Below are positions 54,538 through 63,919 of a stretch of DNA of 64,000 nt, piece by piece (the first letter of the stretch is position 1; each line of letters starts with the position of its first letter). The position numbers were made by a program, and so were the translations under genes. Source of the DNA: Prevotella sp. (GTDB taxonomy: Bacteria > Bacteroidota > Bacteroidia > Bacteroidales > Bacteroidaceae); the NCBI GenBank assembly GCA_017474515.1, contig JAFVHN010000099.1, positions 1 to 64,000 on the forward strand, in the 5' to 3' direction. The notes beneath the pieces are model-generated. The model did not search any database, was not told where the DNA came from, and saw only the letters and a program-made list of their open reading frames with translations.

Positions 54538-56643
54538 CTATTTCACCACTTTCCGCCCGTTGACCACATAGATGCCGCGGGGAAGGCGTGAAAGGTCGCT
54601 GCCCGCATAGGTGCCGTTCAGGCGGTAGATGCGGCGCTCACGGGCCGTGGGAGCGGGTTGTTCCACCAGGCGGATGGCCGTGCCGCCAAGGTACTTCACC
54701 ATGATGTCGTCGATGAAGAAGCGGTTGCGCTGAGACGTGAAGCTAAGGCGCACGTTGTCGTGGACGTTGAACGTCATGGTGCACGGCGACCATTCCTTGT
54801 TGGAAAGATTCTCGGTGGTGAGCGTCTGAAGGGTGTCGCCACGGTCGGTGATGATGTCCACCACCACCTTGTTCAAATCATTGTCCCAGGGCGCGGCCTT
54901 GAAGGTGAGCTCATAGTCGCCGTTGAGGGCCATTTCGGGTGAGAGAAGCGTGCCTTTCCTGGAGGCCACGCCGCCCTTGGCGCACTTGTGGGCACCATAG
55001 AAGGCGTTGGCCGTCCACCCTTCGTTGTCGGGGGCGAAGACGCCGATGCCGGCCGACCCTCCCCAGACGTTATCGTTGCCGCCCTTGCCCGAGCAACCGT
55101 TGAAGCTCTCCCAAAGCACGGCATCGGCGAGGTCTATGGTTTCTTTCTTGTCGGGCAAGAAGGTGAAGCCCATCAGCCCGTCGCCCTGTTGCTCTATCTC
55201 GGTGATGGCAAAGTCGGGTGTGCCCTTATACCAGAACAGTTTGGGCTTGCTATCTTGAGTCAGGGCGTTGTTGCCCCTGTAAGGATAGGGGTCGCCGGAC
55301 TGGGAATATGCGCTCGAATAATTGTCGGCACACACGATGGCGAAACGCTCATGGTCGTTTGTATGCTCAATGTAATCTTCGTCCAAATAGGCTCCCTTGG
55401 AGTTCACCACGTTCCACATCCACACATTGGGGTCGTAGTCCACATGGTAAATAAGCATGCCTTCGCCGGGAATATCGCTGTCCCAGCCCACCTTCTGACG
55501 GTTTTCAAGGAGGTAATACTCGTCGCGGTTCAACTTGTTGTAAACAACATACGACTCTCCGCCGCTTGCCAACGGCCTCATGCCCTCCACGTGCAGGGTA
55601 TCGTCGAGCATGGTCGGCGTATGCCAGCCGCTCACCCATCGCTCATAGCTGGTATAGCAGGCCGGGCGGTAGCCGTCGTCGTTGTAGCATCCGCTGCACA
55701 ACAGGTCGAAGTCGCCGGTGCCGAGAAGACCCGTGTCCGACGTGTCGTACATGTCGGGGAGGCCCATGCAATGGCTGAATTCGTGGCAGATGGTGCCGAT
55801 GCCGGTAAGGTAATTGCCGGAATAGACCTCGTTTCCGCAGGCGTAGGTATCTATGAACACGCCATCAAGCGTCAAGGCGCTGCCCCAGTCGCTGAAAACC
55901 AATTGCCACTCATGGGGCCAGATGGTGGCTTTGTCGTAGCTCGACGCCTCGCCCTCGCCGGCATAGAGCACGAAGACCTGGTCAACGACGCCGTCGCCGT
56001 CCCAGTCGTAGTCGGTGAAATCCACCTCGTCGTCAACGGCCATGCAGGCCTTGGCAACCATCTCTCCGGGGTGCAAATCGTTGCCACGCGAGTCGTTCTT
56101 GCCATAATACTGGTAGGTGGTGTCCATCTGAACGGGGCCCACCACGTCGAAGGTGAGGTCGAACTGGTTGCGGCTTTGCGAGAGGAAATAGTCGTGGACA
56201 CTGCCTACGAATTTCCCGTTATGGTAGTTTTCGCGGTTGGCAATGCTATCGAACAGCTCGCGGTCGTGGGTGGGACCGAAATGCTTGTTGGTGAAATCCA
56301 CAAGGATGATGATGCCCTTCTTGGAGCCGTAATAGGCGGTCTTGTGCGGACCGGCGGCCGCACGGCGGCGGTTGTGGTTGGCGGCGCGTTGAAGGCGACG
56401 CTCGGCAGCATATTGCTTCATGTCGGTGAGATTGGCGGGGGTGAAAGCGCCGTTTTCCTGCTCAACGAACTTGCGCCCGTCGGCAGCCAGCCAATAGTGG
56501 ATGTGCTCATCGCCCACCAACTGGACCTTTACTTCACTACCGTCGGGAAGGGTGACAACACGAGACATACCGCGTTTTACGGGAACGGCCATAACAAGGG
56601 CCGATGAGAGGACAAGTCCCCAAAGGAGCAACATTTTCTTCAT
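54538..56643 (-). CDS. Secreted M6-family metalloprotease
   Basis: A 701-residue exported protease. The start was set at MKKMLLLWGLVLSSALVMA, a good signal peptide; the longer ORF adds 38 unlikely residues. The catalytic zinc site is HEFSH at 287-291 in ICHEFSHCMGLPDMYDTSD, with the later Met-turn region characteristic of M6 (immune inhibitor A-like) peptidases. A jelly-roll-like domain (about 515-645) follows and the end (RGIYVVNGRKVVK) is a T9SS-type tail, so it is probably shown on or released from the cell surface. It lies just downstream of a SusCD-metallopeptidase operon, on the same strand, but has its own promoter. Confidence 0.9.
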   Translation of the reverse strand: MKKMLLLWGLVLSSALVMAVPVKRGMSRVVTLPDGSEVKVQLVGDEHIHYWLAADGRKFVEQENGAFTPANLTDMKQYAAERRLQRAANHNRRRAAAGPHKTAYYGSKKGIIILVDFTNKHFGPTHDRELFDSIANRENYHNGKFVGSVHDYFLSQSRNQFDLTFDVVGPVQMDTTYQYYGKNDSRGNDLHPGEMVAKACMAVDDEVDFTDYDWDGDGVVDQVFVLYAGEGEASSYDKATIWPHEWQLVFSDWGSALTLDGVFIDTYACGNEVYSGNYLTGIGTICHEFSHCMGLPDMYDTSDTGLLGTGDFDLLCSGCYNDDGYRPACYTSYERWVSGWHTPTMLDDTLHVEGMRPLASGGESYVVYNKLNRDEYYLLENRQKVGWDSDIPGEGMLIYHVDYDPNVWMWNVVNSKGAYLDEDYIEHTNDHERFAIVCADNYSSAYSQSGDPYPYRGNNALTQDSKPKLFWYKGTPDFAITEIEQQGDGLMGFTFLPDKKETIDLADAVLWESFNGCSGKGGNDNVWGGSAGIGVFAPDNEGWTANAFYGAHKCAKGGVASRKGTLLSPEMALNGDYELTFKAAPWDNDLNKVVVDIITDRGDTLQTLTTENLSNKEWSPCTMTFNVHDNVRLSFTSQRNRFFIDDIMVKYLGGTAIRLVEQPAPTARERRIYRLNGTYAGSDLSRLPRGIYVVNGRKVVK

Positions 56644-56670
56644 CTTGTCAAGAGAATTGGTAACAGTGTG

Positions 56671-56704
56671 CAAAGTTAATAATAATCTGCGACTAAATAG
56701 CAAA
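56671..56704 (-). promoter_or_regulatory. Putative promoter of the M6 protease
   Basis: TAACTTTG on the minus strand (56671-56678), with TTTG 22 bases upstream (56701-56704). It lies 27 bases before the start at 56643. From 56705 to 56874 nothing further was recognised. Confidence 0.5.
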
Positions 56705-56874
56705 TTTATGCAAAAAAAGAAAGCGCAACCGCCAGTTTTGACACAAAAGAAACACAAACAGACAGGGTGTTAATCGGCATCTCGCAAAGCATCGTTGGAA
56801 ACAAACGGATGTGGAATGTTCCGACGCCAGAAAACGCAGGTTCCTATGGATAGCGAAATAGGTAGAAATTGGTA

Positions 56875-57094
56875 AAAATATTTGACAAAATAGCAACTTT
56901 TGCGACGTTTTTATAAATTGTTGAAAATCAGCGATTTAAAAAAAGCGCCGAGTTTGACCGCAAATTTCGGCGAGAGATCTTGAAGATCAAGAGGAGAGAT
57001 TTGGCACTTTGAGCCCCTCAATTTGCCGTCAAACTATTTCCGGGAAATAAAAATCATTGAAAAATCTTGACAAACCAAGGCGCTTCGCTAAATG
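56875..57094 (-). repeat. Interspersed element, copy E
   Basis: The core at 56953-57033 begins TTTGACCGCAAATTTC; its inner part has drifted. The right end repeat TTGAAAAATCTTGACAAA is at 57057-57074 and the left end is degenerate near 56875-56890. The outer flank CCAAGGCGCTTCGCTAAATG (57075-57094) is the complement of the flank beside copy A, showing that A and E share more than the others. Confidence 0.8.
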
Positions 57095-57100
57095 ATAAAT

Positions 57101-57184
57101 GGAGCCCACCCCGGCCCCTCCCGTAAGGAGGGGGCTTATGGCCGTACGACCTCCCCCCTTTGGGGGGATGAGAGGGGGGGGGCT
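57101..57184. repeat. GC-rich REP-like palindromes
   Basis: Two hairpin-forming segments: GCCCCTCC / GGAGGGGG around 57114-57134, and CCCCCC-TTT-GGGGGG at 57153-57167, within a stretch running from GGAGCCCACCCCGGCCCC to GAGAGGGGGGGGCT. The composition and symmetry are like short palindromic repeats spread in other Bacteroidetes genomes. No other copy is in this window. Confidence 0.55.
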
Positions 57185-57196
57185 TTATTCTTCACT

Positions 57197-57231
57197 AAAA
57201 AAGGCGCACCCGGAAGGTGCGCCTTTTTTTT
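57197..57231. terminator. Two-way terminator of the SusCD operon
   Basis: GGCGCACC (57203-57210) pairs with GGTGCGCC (57216-57223), with six As on the left and eight Ts on the right. It ends the minus-strand operon whose last gene stops at 57255. Confidence 0.9.
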
Positions 57232-57254
57232 GAGGATATGTAACAAAAACGGGA

Positions 57255-59474
57255 TTACTTCATGATGAACTTGCGGCCGTTCTTGATGTAAATCTGTCCG
57301 CTGACGGGAGTAGCGATGCGCTGACCGGCCAGGTTATAGATGGCGTTGTTGGCCTTGCGCTCGGGAACGATGACTTCCTCGATGCCGGTTGCCTCGCTAT
57401 TGCCGATGACAACCTGGCGGATGCGCATGCCGGCAAACACGCTCATGACGACGTAGTTCTTCTCGCCGGCCTGGTCGATCTTGATGGCGGCTCCCGACGG
57501 GATGGGCGACACGGCCGACACGAGCTGCTCGCCGTCGATGCTGGCCTGGGTGTCAACGCTGGTGCCGGAGCAGAAGGTCGGGGTCTGCCCTTCGGGCACA
57601 CCGTCGTACCAAATCTTCACATACTGACCGGTTTCGAGGCCATAGACGCAGAAGTAGCGGTTCTGGCCCACGATGAGGCCGCCCTCGTCGAACTTCATCT
57701 CCTCGCACAAAGCAACCTGGCACTGGGCGGGCAGGATGGTGCCAGTGTAGTCCTTATAGCCACGGAAGTCGCGGTTGGTGCGGTCTTCCTTGCCATCGCC
57801 CATGTTAACCTGGAAGTTCAGGTTCTCCTTGGTGAGTGTCTCTCCGGCCTGGCCGGCGGCCACGAAGTCGAAGGTGGTGTTTTCAATCTGCTGGTCTTCC
57901 TTGTTGAAGTTGCTGGTATCAACATCGCCCTGGATGACGTAGATGGTGCGGCTGGTGGTTCCGGTGCCGGTGATGTGGACTTCGGCATAGCGTCCGGTCT
58001 CGCCGGCGGGCAGGGGCTCAGCGGTGAAGAAGACGTAGGTGAAACCTCCGGCGTAATCCTCGTCGTAACGGTCCTGCTCACTATAGCCGATTTCGGTGAT
58101 CCACTCGGGAGCGTCGTCAATGTAGTAGTTGGTGTTGCCCTCCTCGTCTTCCCAGTCGAGGTAGGTGCTCACGTAGGCGAAGGTATTGGCTTCTTCGTCT
58201 TCAACGTCGAGCGAGGAGCCACCGGCTGTGGGAACGGTGATGATGTTGAGGCCGTTGTACTCGGTGCCGTCGTTGCCCCAGAGGGTCTCGTGGACGGTGA
58301 CGACGTCGGTGAAGGCGTTGATGCCAACAGGGAACAACAAGTCGGTATCTTGATCGAAATAGTATGCCTCACCAGTTGCCTGGTCGATAATGTGACAACG
58401 GGCGGGAATCACCTCTTCTTCCAAATCTTTTGGAGCGGCGCCAAGGATGTTGATGTTGACACCTTCATCCTGAAGTCCGTCGATGCAGATGAAGTGGTCT
58501 TCATTGACCGTACAGGGTATTTCCACCTCATTGCCAAGGAAATCTATCTCCTTATTGGAGAATACCACGGTTGCAGCGTTATCGCCGGCCAGGTAGATGT
58601 CGCTGGGCAGGGCTGTGAATGTTGCGAGGGTGTCACCAGGGACATCAATTTCTTCTCCCTTGCCATTCTTGCTTTTAACCGACTTGCAGATATACATTTT
58701 CAGTCCACTTTCAGGAATAGTCACTGCATCAGCCAAAGTATAGATATAAAGATTTTTGATGCTCATCGACTGTGCCGGTTTCTCAAAGAACTGTTCAACA
58801 GAGGTCATGAGATAAGTGCCCGGGTCGTCCTTGAATGTCACATTTGTAGTTCCGAATATGAAGCCACCGTTCTGGTATCCTGTCCAAAAATGGTCAATGA
58901 CGTTCTTGACCACAGGCTCATATTCGCGAGCCACCATCATAAAGCCACCGTTCTCGGTATTGAATTCTCCCCATTCGTAGGAAATCTCACCCATGGAGAT
59001 GGTGGGCACATAGTACTGGTTGCGCATGTTGGTGCCACTGGGCTTCTGGTAAGCCAGCTGTCCGAATGAGAAGTTGCCGTCTTCCTCGGCGTCATACTCT
59101 GTGCCATTGATGGACCATACGGCCATGGCGGGCTTGCGGCACTGGTTGGTGAAGATGAGCTCATAGAGGGGGGGCACCATGAGCACGTCGGCAGCATAAC
59201 TGCGCCAGTCTTGGTCCATGCCATACTTGTACACGCCGGTGGGGATGCCATAATAGACTCCATTTTCCTTGGACTTTCTTGGAGAGGGCGTCTTAGTCTT
59301 GAAAAGTGAGGGATTTTGGGGTGCAAGCTGGAAAGAAGGATTCATGGTGGTCATGGTGTTGACCTTCATCACTTCCTCAGCCTTGCTCTGCACGGGAGAG
59401 TCGAACTTGGATTGCTGGGCAAAGCCGCAAAGCGGAGCCGCAATCAGTGCTGCTGTAAGTAATAATGATTTCAT
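57255..59474 (-). CDS. Large secreted protein with T9SS-like tail, unknown function
   Basis: A 739-residue exported protein; start at MKSLLLTAALIAAPLCGFAQ (signal peptide) rather than nine residues upstream. No enzyme motif was found. It is acidic and beta-rich; residues about 430-540 (TVPTAGGSSLDVEDEE, DAPEWITEIGY, ITGTGTTSRTIYVIQGD) look like a BACON/Ig-type domain often used for binding. The end, YNLAGQRIATPVSGQIYIKNG and a basic tail, is a typical T9SS sorting signal. As the last gene of a susC-susD-peptidase operon it may be a surface binding protein for the same nutrient. Confidence 0.72.
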   Translation of the reverse strand: MKSLLLTAALIAAPLCGFAQQSKFDSPVQSKAEEVMKVNTMTTMNPSFQLAPQNPSLFKTKTPSPRKSKENGVYYGIPTGVYKYGMDQDWRSYAADVLMVPPLYELIFTNQCRKPAMAVWSINGTEYDAEEDGNFSFGQLAYQKPSGTNMRNQYYVPTISMGEISYEWGEFNTENGGFMMVAREYEPVVKNVIDHFWTGYQNGGFIFGTTNVTFKDDPGTYLMTSVEQFFEKPAQSMSIKNLYIYTLADAVTIPESGLKMYICKSVKSKNGKGEEIDVPGDTLATFTALPSDIYLAGDNAATVVFSNKEIDFLGNEVEIPCTVNEDHFICIDGLQDEGVNINILGAAPKDLEEEVIPARCHIIDQATGEAYYFDQDTDLLFPVGINAFTDVVTVHETLWGNDGTEYNGLNIITVPTAGGSSLDVEDEEANTFAYVSTYLDWEDEEGNTNYYIDDAPEWITEIGYSEQDRYDEDYAGGFTYVFFTAEPLPAGETGRYAEVHITGTGTTSRTIYVIQGDVDTSNFNKEDQQIENTTFDFVAAGQAGETLTKENLNFQVNMGDGKEDRTNRDFRGYKDYTGTILPAQCQVALCEEMKFDEGGLIVGQNRYFCVYGLETGQYVKIWYDGVPEGQTPTFCSGTSVDTQASIDGEQLVSAVSPIPSGAAIKIDQAGEKNYVVMSVFAGMRIRQVVIGNSEATGIEEVIVPERKANNAIYNLAGQRIATPVSGQIYIKNGRKFIMK

Positions 59475-59501
59475 AATTTTTATTGGTTTTTTAATGAACA
59501 A

Positions 59502-60857
59502 TTAGTTTTCCCAAGTAATTTCGAACCACATGTCGGGGTCGTCGGCCGCCACGAGGCGCATGGTGCGCAGGTCGAAGCTGGTAAGGCTTGCACGGAAATT
59601 GAATTTCTGACCGAGGGCGTTGACAAGGTCGCTCACGCCATCGTAGAGGGACATCATCTGCGTTCCGGCGGCGTTGGTTTCCTTGAAGGTAAACGTCACG
59701 TCCTCGTCGGTCGTTGACCAGTCGTAGATGTAACTGGTGGCGGCATCTCCGGTGCTGGCACGGTATTGCAGGCGCCAGGTGAGCACACCGTCTTTGTCGA
59801 GCACCAGTTTAAGTCCCTTGAAGGTCACTTTGCGTGCCTTCAGGCTGTTGGTGATGCGCGTGAAAATATCGACCATCTTGTCCGACATCTTGGCGGCAGG
59901 TGCCACACTGGCTCCCTTGCCAGAGGTGTACTGGCTTAAATAAGTAAGGTGTTCGTTGAAGAAAAGACCTTTGGGGAAACCTGTGATGGAAGCTTCGACG
60001 CCCTTTGCATCAACACCAACGAGGTTGCCTTCTTTCAACACAAATTCCTGGACCGTGGAGTCTTGGCCTATTTCGATTGGTTCGCGGAAACGCAGGTACA
60101 GGTCAGAATTGCGTATGGTCATGAGGAAGGGGTGGCGCGATTCGTCGGCAATGGAGTCGCCGTCGAACTTGTAGATGTTGGGCACGCCGGTGTTTCCCTG
60201 AATCATGCGGAAACGCTTGTCGCCCATATTGAGCACTACGGGATTGAAGCTGGAGGGGAAGAGCATGGTCTGAAAGACCTTGACTCCCGTAAGATACACA
60301 TCCAGCTTTGTGTCTGCCGGCACCCTTGTCATGCGGGTGTAGGTTCCGCGTTTCTTGCCCTTTAGCATGATGAATTCTCCGTCTTCGGGCACGTCAACCA
60401 TGACGAACTCATAGTCTCCGCCCACGCCGGTTCCCTGGTCGCCCACGGCAATGCCGCGGATGTAGGCCTCGGGGTCGGAGAAGGTGTGCATGCACTCATT
60501 ATAGGAGTTGAAACTGAGCACGGGACCATTGTCGGTGATGACTTCCCACGGTGTGGTGTCCTCAAGATATTGGTTGAGCGAAAGCTCGTTGTTCATGCCC
60601 ATGGTGACCGAGTGGTCGGGGTTGAAGCGCGCCATGAGAAGGTAGCCCTGTCCGCCGAAACCCTCGGTGTCGTTGGTGGGATAATATTCCATCACCCAGC
60701 CTCCGGGAGAAGCCTCCAGGCGCTGAGTATAGGTTTTGCTGATTTCGTTGAGTCGCTCTGCCGCCGACTTGTCGAAAAGATTCTCCTCTTCGCCGGCACA
60801 TCCGGCAAAAAGTGCCGCTCCCGCAAGGAGAACCGAGAATAATAATATCTTTTTCAT
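59502..60857 (-). CDS. DUF4302 lipoprotein
   Basis: A 451-residue lipoprotein (lipobox FAGC, Cys20) of the DUF4302 family, recognised from RLNEISKTYTQRLEASPGGW and VMEYYPTNDTEGFGGQGYLL near the N-terminus. Function is unknown; the family is regularly coded beside a zinc metallopeptidase and SusC/SusD, as here. It probably sits on the outer membrane surface and binds the operon's substrate. It lies 24 bases after the metallopeptidase gene and 27 before the secreted protein gene. Confidence 0.85.
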   Translation of the reverse strand: MKKILLFSVLLAGAALFAGCAGEEENLFDKSAAERLNEISKTYTQRLEASPGGWVMEYYPTNDTEGFGGQGYLLMARFNPDHSVTMGMNNELSLNQYLEDTTPWEVITDNGPVLSFNSYNECMHTFSDPEAYIRGIAVGDQGTGVGGDYEFVMVDVPEDGEFIMLKGKKRGTYTRMTRVPADTKLDVYLTGVKVFQTMLFPSSFNPVVLNMGDKRFRMIQGNTGVPNIYKFDGDSIADESRHPFLMTIRNSDLYLRFREPIEIGQDSTVQEFVLKEGNLVGVDAKGVEASITGFPKGLFFNEHLTYLSQYTSGKGASVAPAAKMSDKMVDIFTRITNSLKARKVTFKGLKLVLDKDGVLTWRLQYRASTGDAATSYIYDWSTTDEDVTFTFKETNAAGTQMMSLYDGVSDLVNALGQKFNFRASLTSFDLRTMRLVAADDPDMWFEITWEN

Positions 60858-60881
60858 GTTATTCTAATTCTTGGTGATGGG

Positions 60882-62120
60882 TTATTGCTGAAGTGATTTG
60901 TACTTGTTGACCTCGTCGATGAGGGTGTCCATGAAGATGCGCCCGTCGTCGGTAGGATAGATGAGATGGTTGATGAGGTTGCCGCGGTTGTCGAAGATGA
61001 AGGAGCCGTCGGGATTGGTGGCCCACTGGCGGTGCTGGACCTCATAGCGAAGTGCGTCGAGGTCGAGATCAAAGCGCTCCTTGAGCCACTGGCGAGCCAT
61101 TTCCACCTTCTTCAGGATGATTTCATTGCCATAGATGCCGCTTTCCTTGAGGAAGATGATTTTGCCTTCGGAGTCCACCTCGGCAAAGTCGTCGGCATTG
61201 CGCTGAATGCGCTTGCGCTGAATGTTGTATTGTCCGTCGTCACCGCCGCTGGCATCGGGATTTTTCATGTCGATGTAGCCCACGGAGTCGCGGTCGGCCA
61301 GGCCCTGAATGACTTGCCCGTTGATTTTGTTCCAATATTTCTTCGGCACGGAAACGCGCTCCCAGTCATAGTATGCGGTGTTGAGCATCTGGTTCCAGGT
61401 GATACTGTCCTTCACAATGTAGTTGGCTATGATTTCCACCCAGTCCTCGCGGTCGGCGGAAGAAGCGTAGTCGCTGACGAAGCCCTGAGAAACGGCAATC
61501 GAGTCGGCGGTGTCCTGCCAGCTGATGGGGTTGTAGAGGCTTCTGGAAATAAGGCGGAAATCCTGAGGATATTCCTTTGTCTGATGTAGGATGTGTCCGA
61601 ACTCATGGTGCATGGTCTTGAAGAACTTCTCGTTGAGGCTCTCAATGTCGTAGATGCTCATGTGGTTGGCGTTCATCAGCGAAATCTTCAGTCCACCCTC
61701 GGCATATCCGAGCGTTTCGGTTCCCGAAGCGGGGTTGTACGACGGCGAGCCTATGACATGGATGATGCGCGGGCTGTATTTCTTGAGAAACTCCGTTCCG
61801 GCGCATTTTTCATAGACGTCGTACCAAAGGTACTTGGCGAGCACGGCCAGCTCCACACTCTTTTCGTAGGAGCAGGGCACGAGGTTCTTCTGCAAGTCGG
61901 AGCCGATGTCCTGCATCTTGTAGAGGAAACGCATGTTGAACTTGTCCAGGAAGTTTACCTTAACGAAGGTGTCCAGGGGGAAGGTGTATGCCGACCGGTC
62001 GAGCGGGTAATCCTTTGTGTCGAAGATGGTGTCGGTAAATTCTTCGTCGGAGCACGAAAGGGTTCCCAGGCAGCCCAGTGCGAAGACGGCGGCGGCAAGG
62101 ATGTTAAATACTTTCTTCAT
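60882..62120 (-). CDS. Putative zinc metallopeptidase lipoprotein
   Basis: A 412-residue lipoprotein (lipobox LSC, about Cys23) with a zincin site HEFGH at 172-176 in TMHHEFGHILHQTKEYP. It matches the putative zinc-binding metallopeptidase family (PF15890-like) found next to DUF4302 in Bacteroidetes. Helical regions surround the site. It would cut proteins or peptides at the outer membrane, feeding the SusCD pair coded just upstream. The gene starts 16 bases after susD and the operon has no glycoside hydrolase in view. Confidence 0.87.
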   Translation of the reverse strand: MKKVFNILAAAVFALGCLGTLSCSDEEFTDTIFDTKDYPLDRSAYTFPLDTFVKVNFLDKFNMRFLYKMQDIGSDLQKNLVPCSYEKSVELAVLAKYLWYDVYEKCAGTEFLKKYSPRIIHVIGSPSYNPASGTETLGYAEGGLKISLMNANHMSIYDIESLNEKFFKTMHHEFGHILHQTKEYPQDFRLISRSLYNPISWQDTADSIAVSQGFVSDYASSADREDWVEIIANYIVKDSITWNQMLNTAYYDWERVSVPKKYWNKINGQVIQGLADRDSVGYIDMKNPDASGGDDGQYNIQRKRIQRNADDFAEVDSEGKIIFLKESGIYGNEIILKKVEMARQWLKERFDLDLDALRYEVQHRQWATNPDGSFIFDNRGNLINHLIYPTDDGRIFMDTLIDEVNKYKSLQQ

Positions 62121-62136
62121 GTCAGTGGTCCTCCTT

Positions 62137-63882
62137 TCATTCTTGTTTTTTCCTTATTTCCGTTGTTGCTTGTTGCAATTCGCTGTAGTCCATGGGCGGT
62201 CTGGAGGGTTCCAGTCCGGCGGCCATCACCTCCTGCGGGATTTCGATGGCGCGGCGCGGGTCGTTCCACGTCAGCTTGTATTCAATGTTGTCCACGCCAT
62301 AGAAATGCGAGTACTCAATTCCCCAACGTTTCAGGTCGAAGAAACGCAGACCTTCCCAGTTGGTTTCATATCGCCGCATGTCGTTGACGGCGTTCATATA
62401 GACCGTAACGTTGGCGGGCACCACGAAATCGGGGCTCATGTTCTGAGTGAAGTCCCAGTTTTCGAAGCAGTTGTGGTTCTCCGTATCTTTGTAGTATTTT
62501 TCCAGCGCGTCCCTTGTAAGGTAGGTGAGGGCGCTGCCTGCGAAGAATGTCCTGGCATCGTCTTCGGTGAATGTCCAGCGGCTGGTGTCGTAGGCGATGA
62601 GGTCATCCACGGCACCGTCGATGTCGGGATTTTGCTTTAGCAGCTTGGCCTCAACCCTTTCCAAAAGGAGCTCAGTGCAGGTAAATTCCCTTCTTACGAC
62701 GTGTGCGTAGCCGATTCCGGCCACCTTGTCGGTGTATTCAAAGGTCTCGCCCGACTTCATCGACATGAAGCCATAGTCCTGGTTTCCACGATAGAAAGTC
62801 ATGCCACTGACGTATGCACAGGGAATGACGTACCAGCGCCAGTTGGGCCCGAAGTGATAGATGGTTGCCTGCAGGGCGGTTGAAATCTGTCCGTAGCGCT
62901 GTCCGGCGGCGCGACGAGATGCCGTGGAGTAGGTGGCCACGAGCATGAGGTTGTTGTTCAGGTCGGCACTCTGCCATACATTGGCGTAGTCGTCGCCGTA
63001 GGTGCAATTGTCGAAGAGGTCGTAGCGCATGAGCAATTCGCCCAGGTTGCCTGTTCCCTCGCCCAATACGGCGTTGGCATGCTCAATCACCTTTTCATAG
63101 TTTCGCGTATAAAGGTAGAAACGTGCGGCAAAAGCATGGGCGGCATTCACATTGAAGTGCCATTTGGGCTTCTGGTAATAGGAGTTAGACACCAGTTGGA
63201 GTCCGGCTTCCAGGTCCTCGCGAATTTTATTATAGGTACTCGTTACGGTTCCGCGGTTGTAGTGCACGAGCACCTTGTCCTCGGGTTCTGTGACGTAAGG
63301 AATGCCGATGTCGTGGCTGCTGGCCTCGTCGTTCTTGTAAGCCTGTGAGAAGATATTGACCAGCACGAAGTGGTAGTAGGCCCTGATGAGAAGTGCCTCT
63401 CCGCGCACGGCCTTTTCCAGGTCAGAGGGATTGTAGCCGTGTCCTTCAGCCTCTGCCCGCTCTTTTTCCTCTATCTGATCGAGATAAACGAGGCAGTGGT
63501 TGGCGGTGGCGATGGCGTTGTAGCAACTTTCCCAGATTTCCGACGGCGAATCGGTGCCCGTCGATGATTTCACCTGCTCGAAGCGGAAGATTTCATCATC
63601 CATGCGCTCGTAGGGGCTGAGGTTATAGTGCACCACCACGTCTTTTGAGTCGGGGCTGGCTCCCTTGTGGGGGGCATTGTTGTCCATGAGGTTGTCGCTC
63701 GACAGTTCGCAGAGCCATCCATAGTTGGAGGCGCCGTATGCGCTGGTGAGCATCTGCTGCACCTGTTCCACGGTGGTAATCTCAATGCGCTCGTCGGGTT
63801 CCTGGTCGAGGAAGTCATCGCCGCAGGACACCAGCCCCAGGCTCAAGAGTACTGTCGCTGAAAAATATTTGATGAGTTTCAT
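62137..63882 (-). CDS. SusD/RagB-family nutrient-binding lipoprotein
   Basis: A 581-residue surface lipoprotein (lipobox LVSC, about Cys20; then GDDFLDQEPDE) that closes over the SusC transporter and binds the nutrient. Typical parts are IWESCYNAIATANHCLVYLD, AVRGEALLIRAYYHFVLVNIF and the TPR-like helices, with the C-terminal ETNWEGLRFFDLKRWGIEY and LTWNDPRRAIEIPQEVMAAG. The neighbouring metallopeptidase and DUF4302 genes suggest peptides rather than glycans as cargo. It starts 37 bases after the susC stop. Confidence 0.95.
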   Translation of the reverse strand: MKLIKYFSATVLLSLGLVSCGDDFLDQEPDERIEITTVEQVQQMLTSAYGASNYGWLCELSSDNLMDNNAPHKGASPDSKDVVVHYNLSPYERMDDEIFRFEQVKSSTGTDSPSEIWESCYNAIATANHCLVYLDQIEEKERAEAEGHGYNPSDLEKAVRGEALLIRAYYHFVLVNIFSQAYKNDEASSHDIGIPYVTEPEDKVLVHYNRGTVTSTYNKIREDLEAGLQLVSNSYYQKPKWHFNVNAAHAFAARFYLYTRNYEKVIEHANAVLGEGTGNLGELLMRYDLFDNCTYGDDYANVWQSADLNNNLMLVATYSTASRRAAGQRYGQISTALQATIYHFGPNWRWYVIPCAYVSGMTFYRGNQDYGFMSMKSGETFEYTDKVAGIGYAHVVRREFTCTELLLERVEAKLLKQNPDIDGAVDDLIAYDTSRWTFTEDDARTFFAGSALTYLTRDALEKYYKDTENHNCFENWDFTQNMSPDFVVPANVTVYMNAVNDMRRYETNWEGLRFFDLKRWGIEYSHFYGVDNIEYKLTWNDPRRAIEIPQEVMAAGLEPSRPPMDYSELQQATTEIRKKQE

Positions 63883-63919
63883 ATCATTTCTTGTTTAAAG
63901 ATTAAACGTTGTTTCCCTA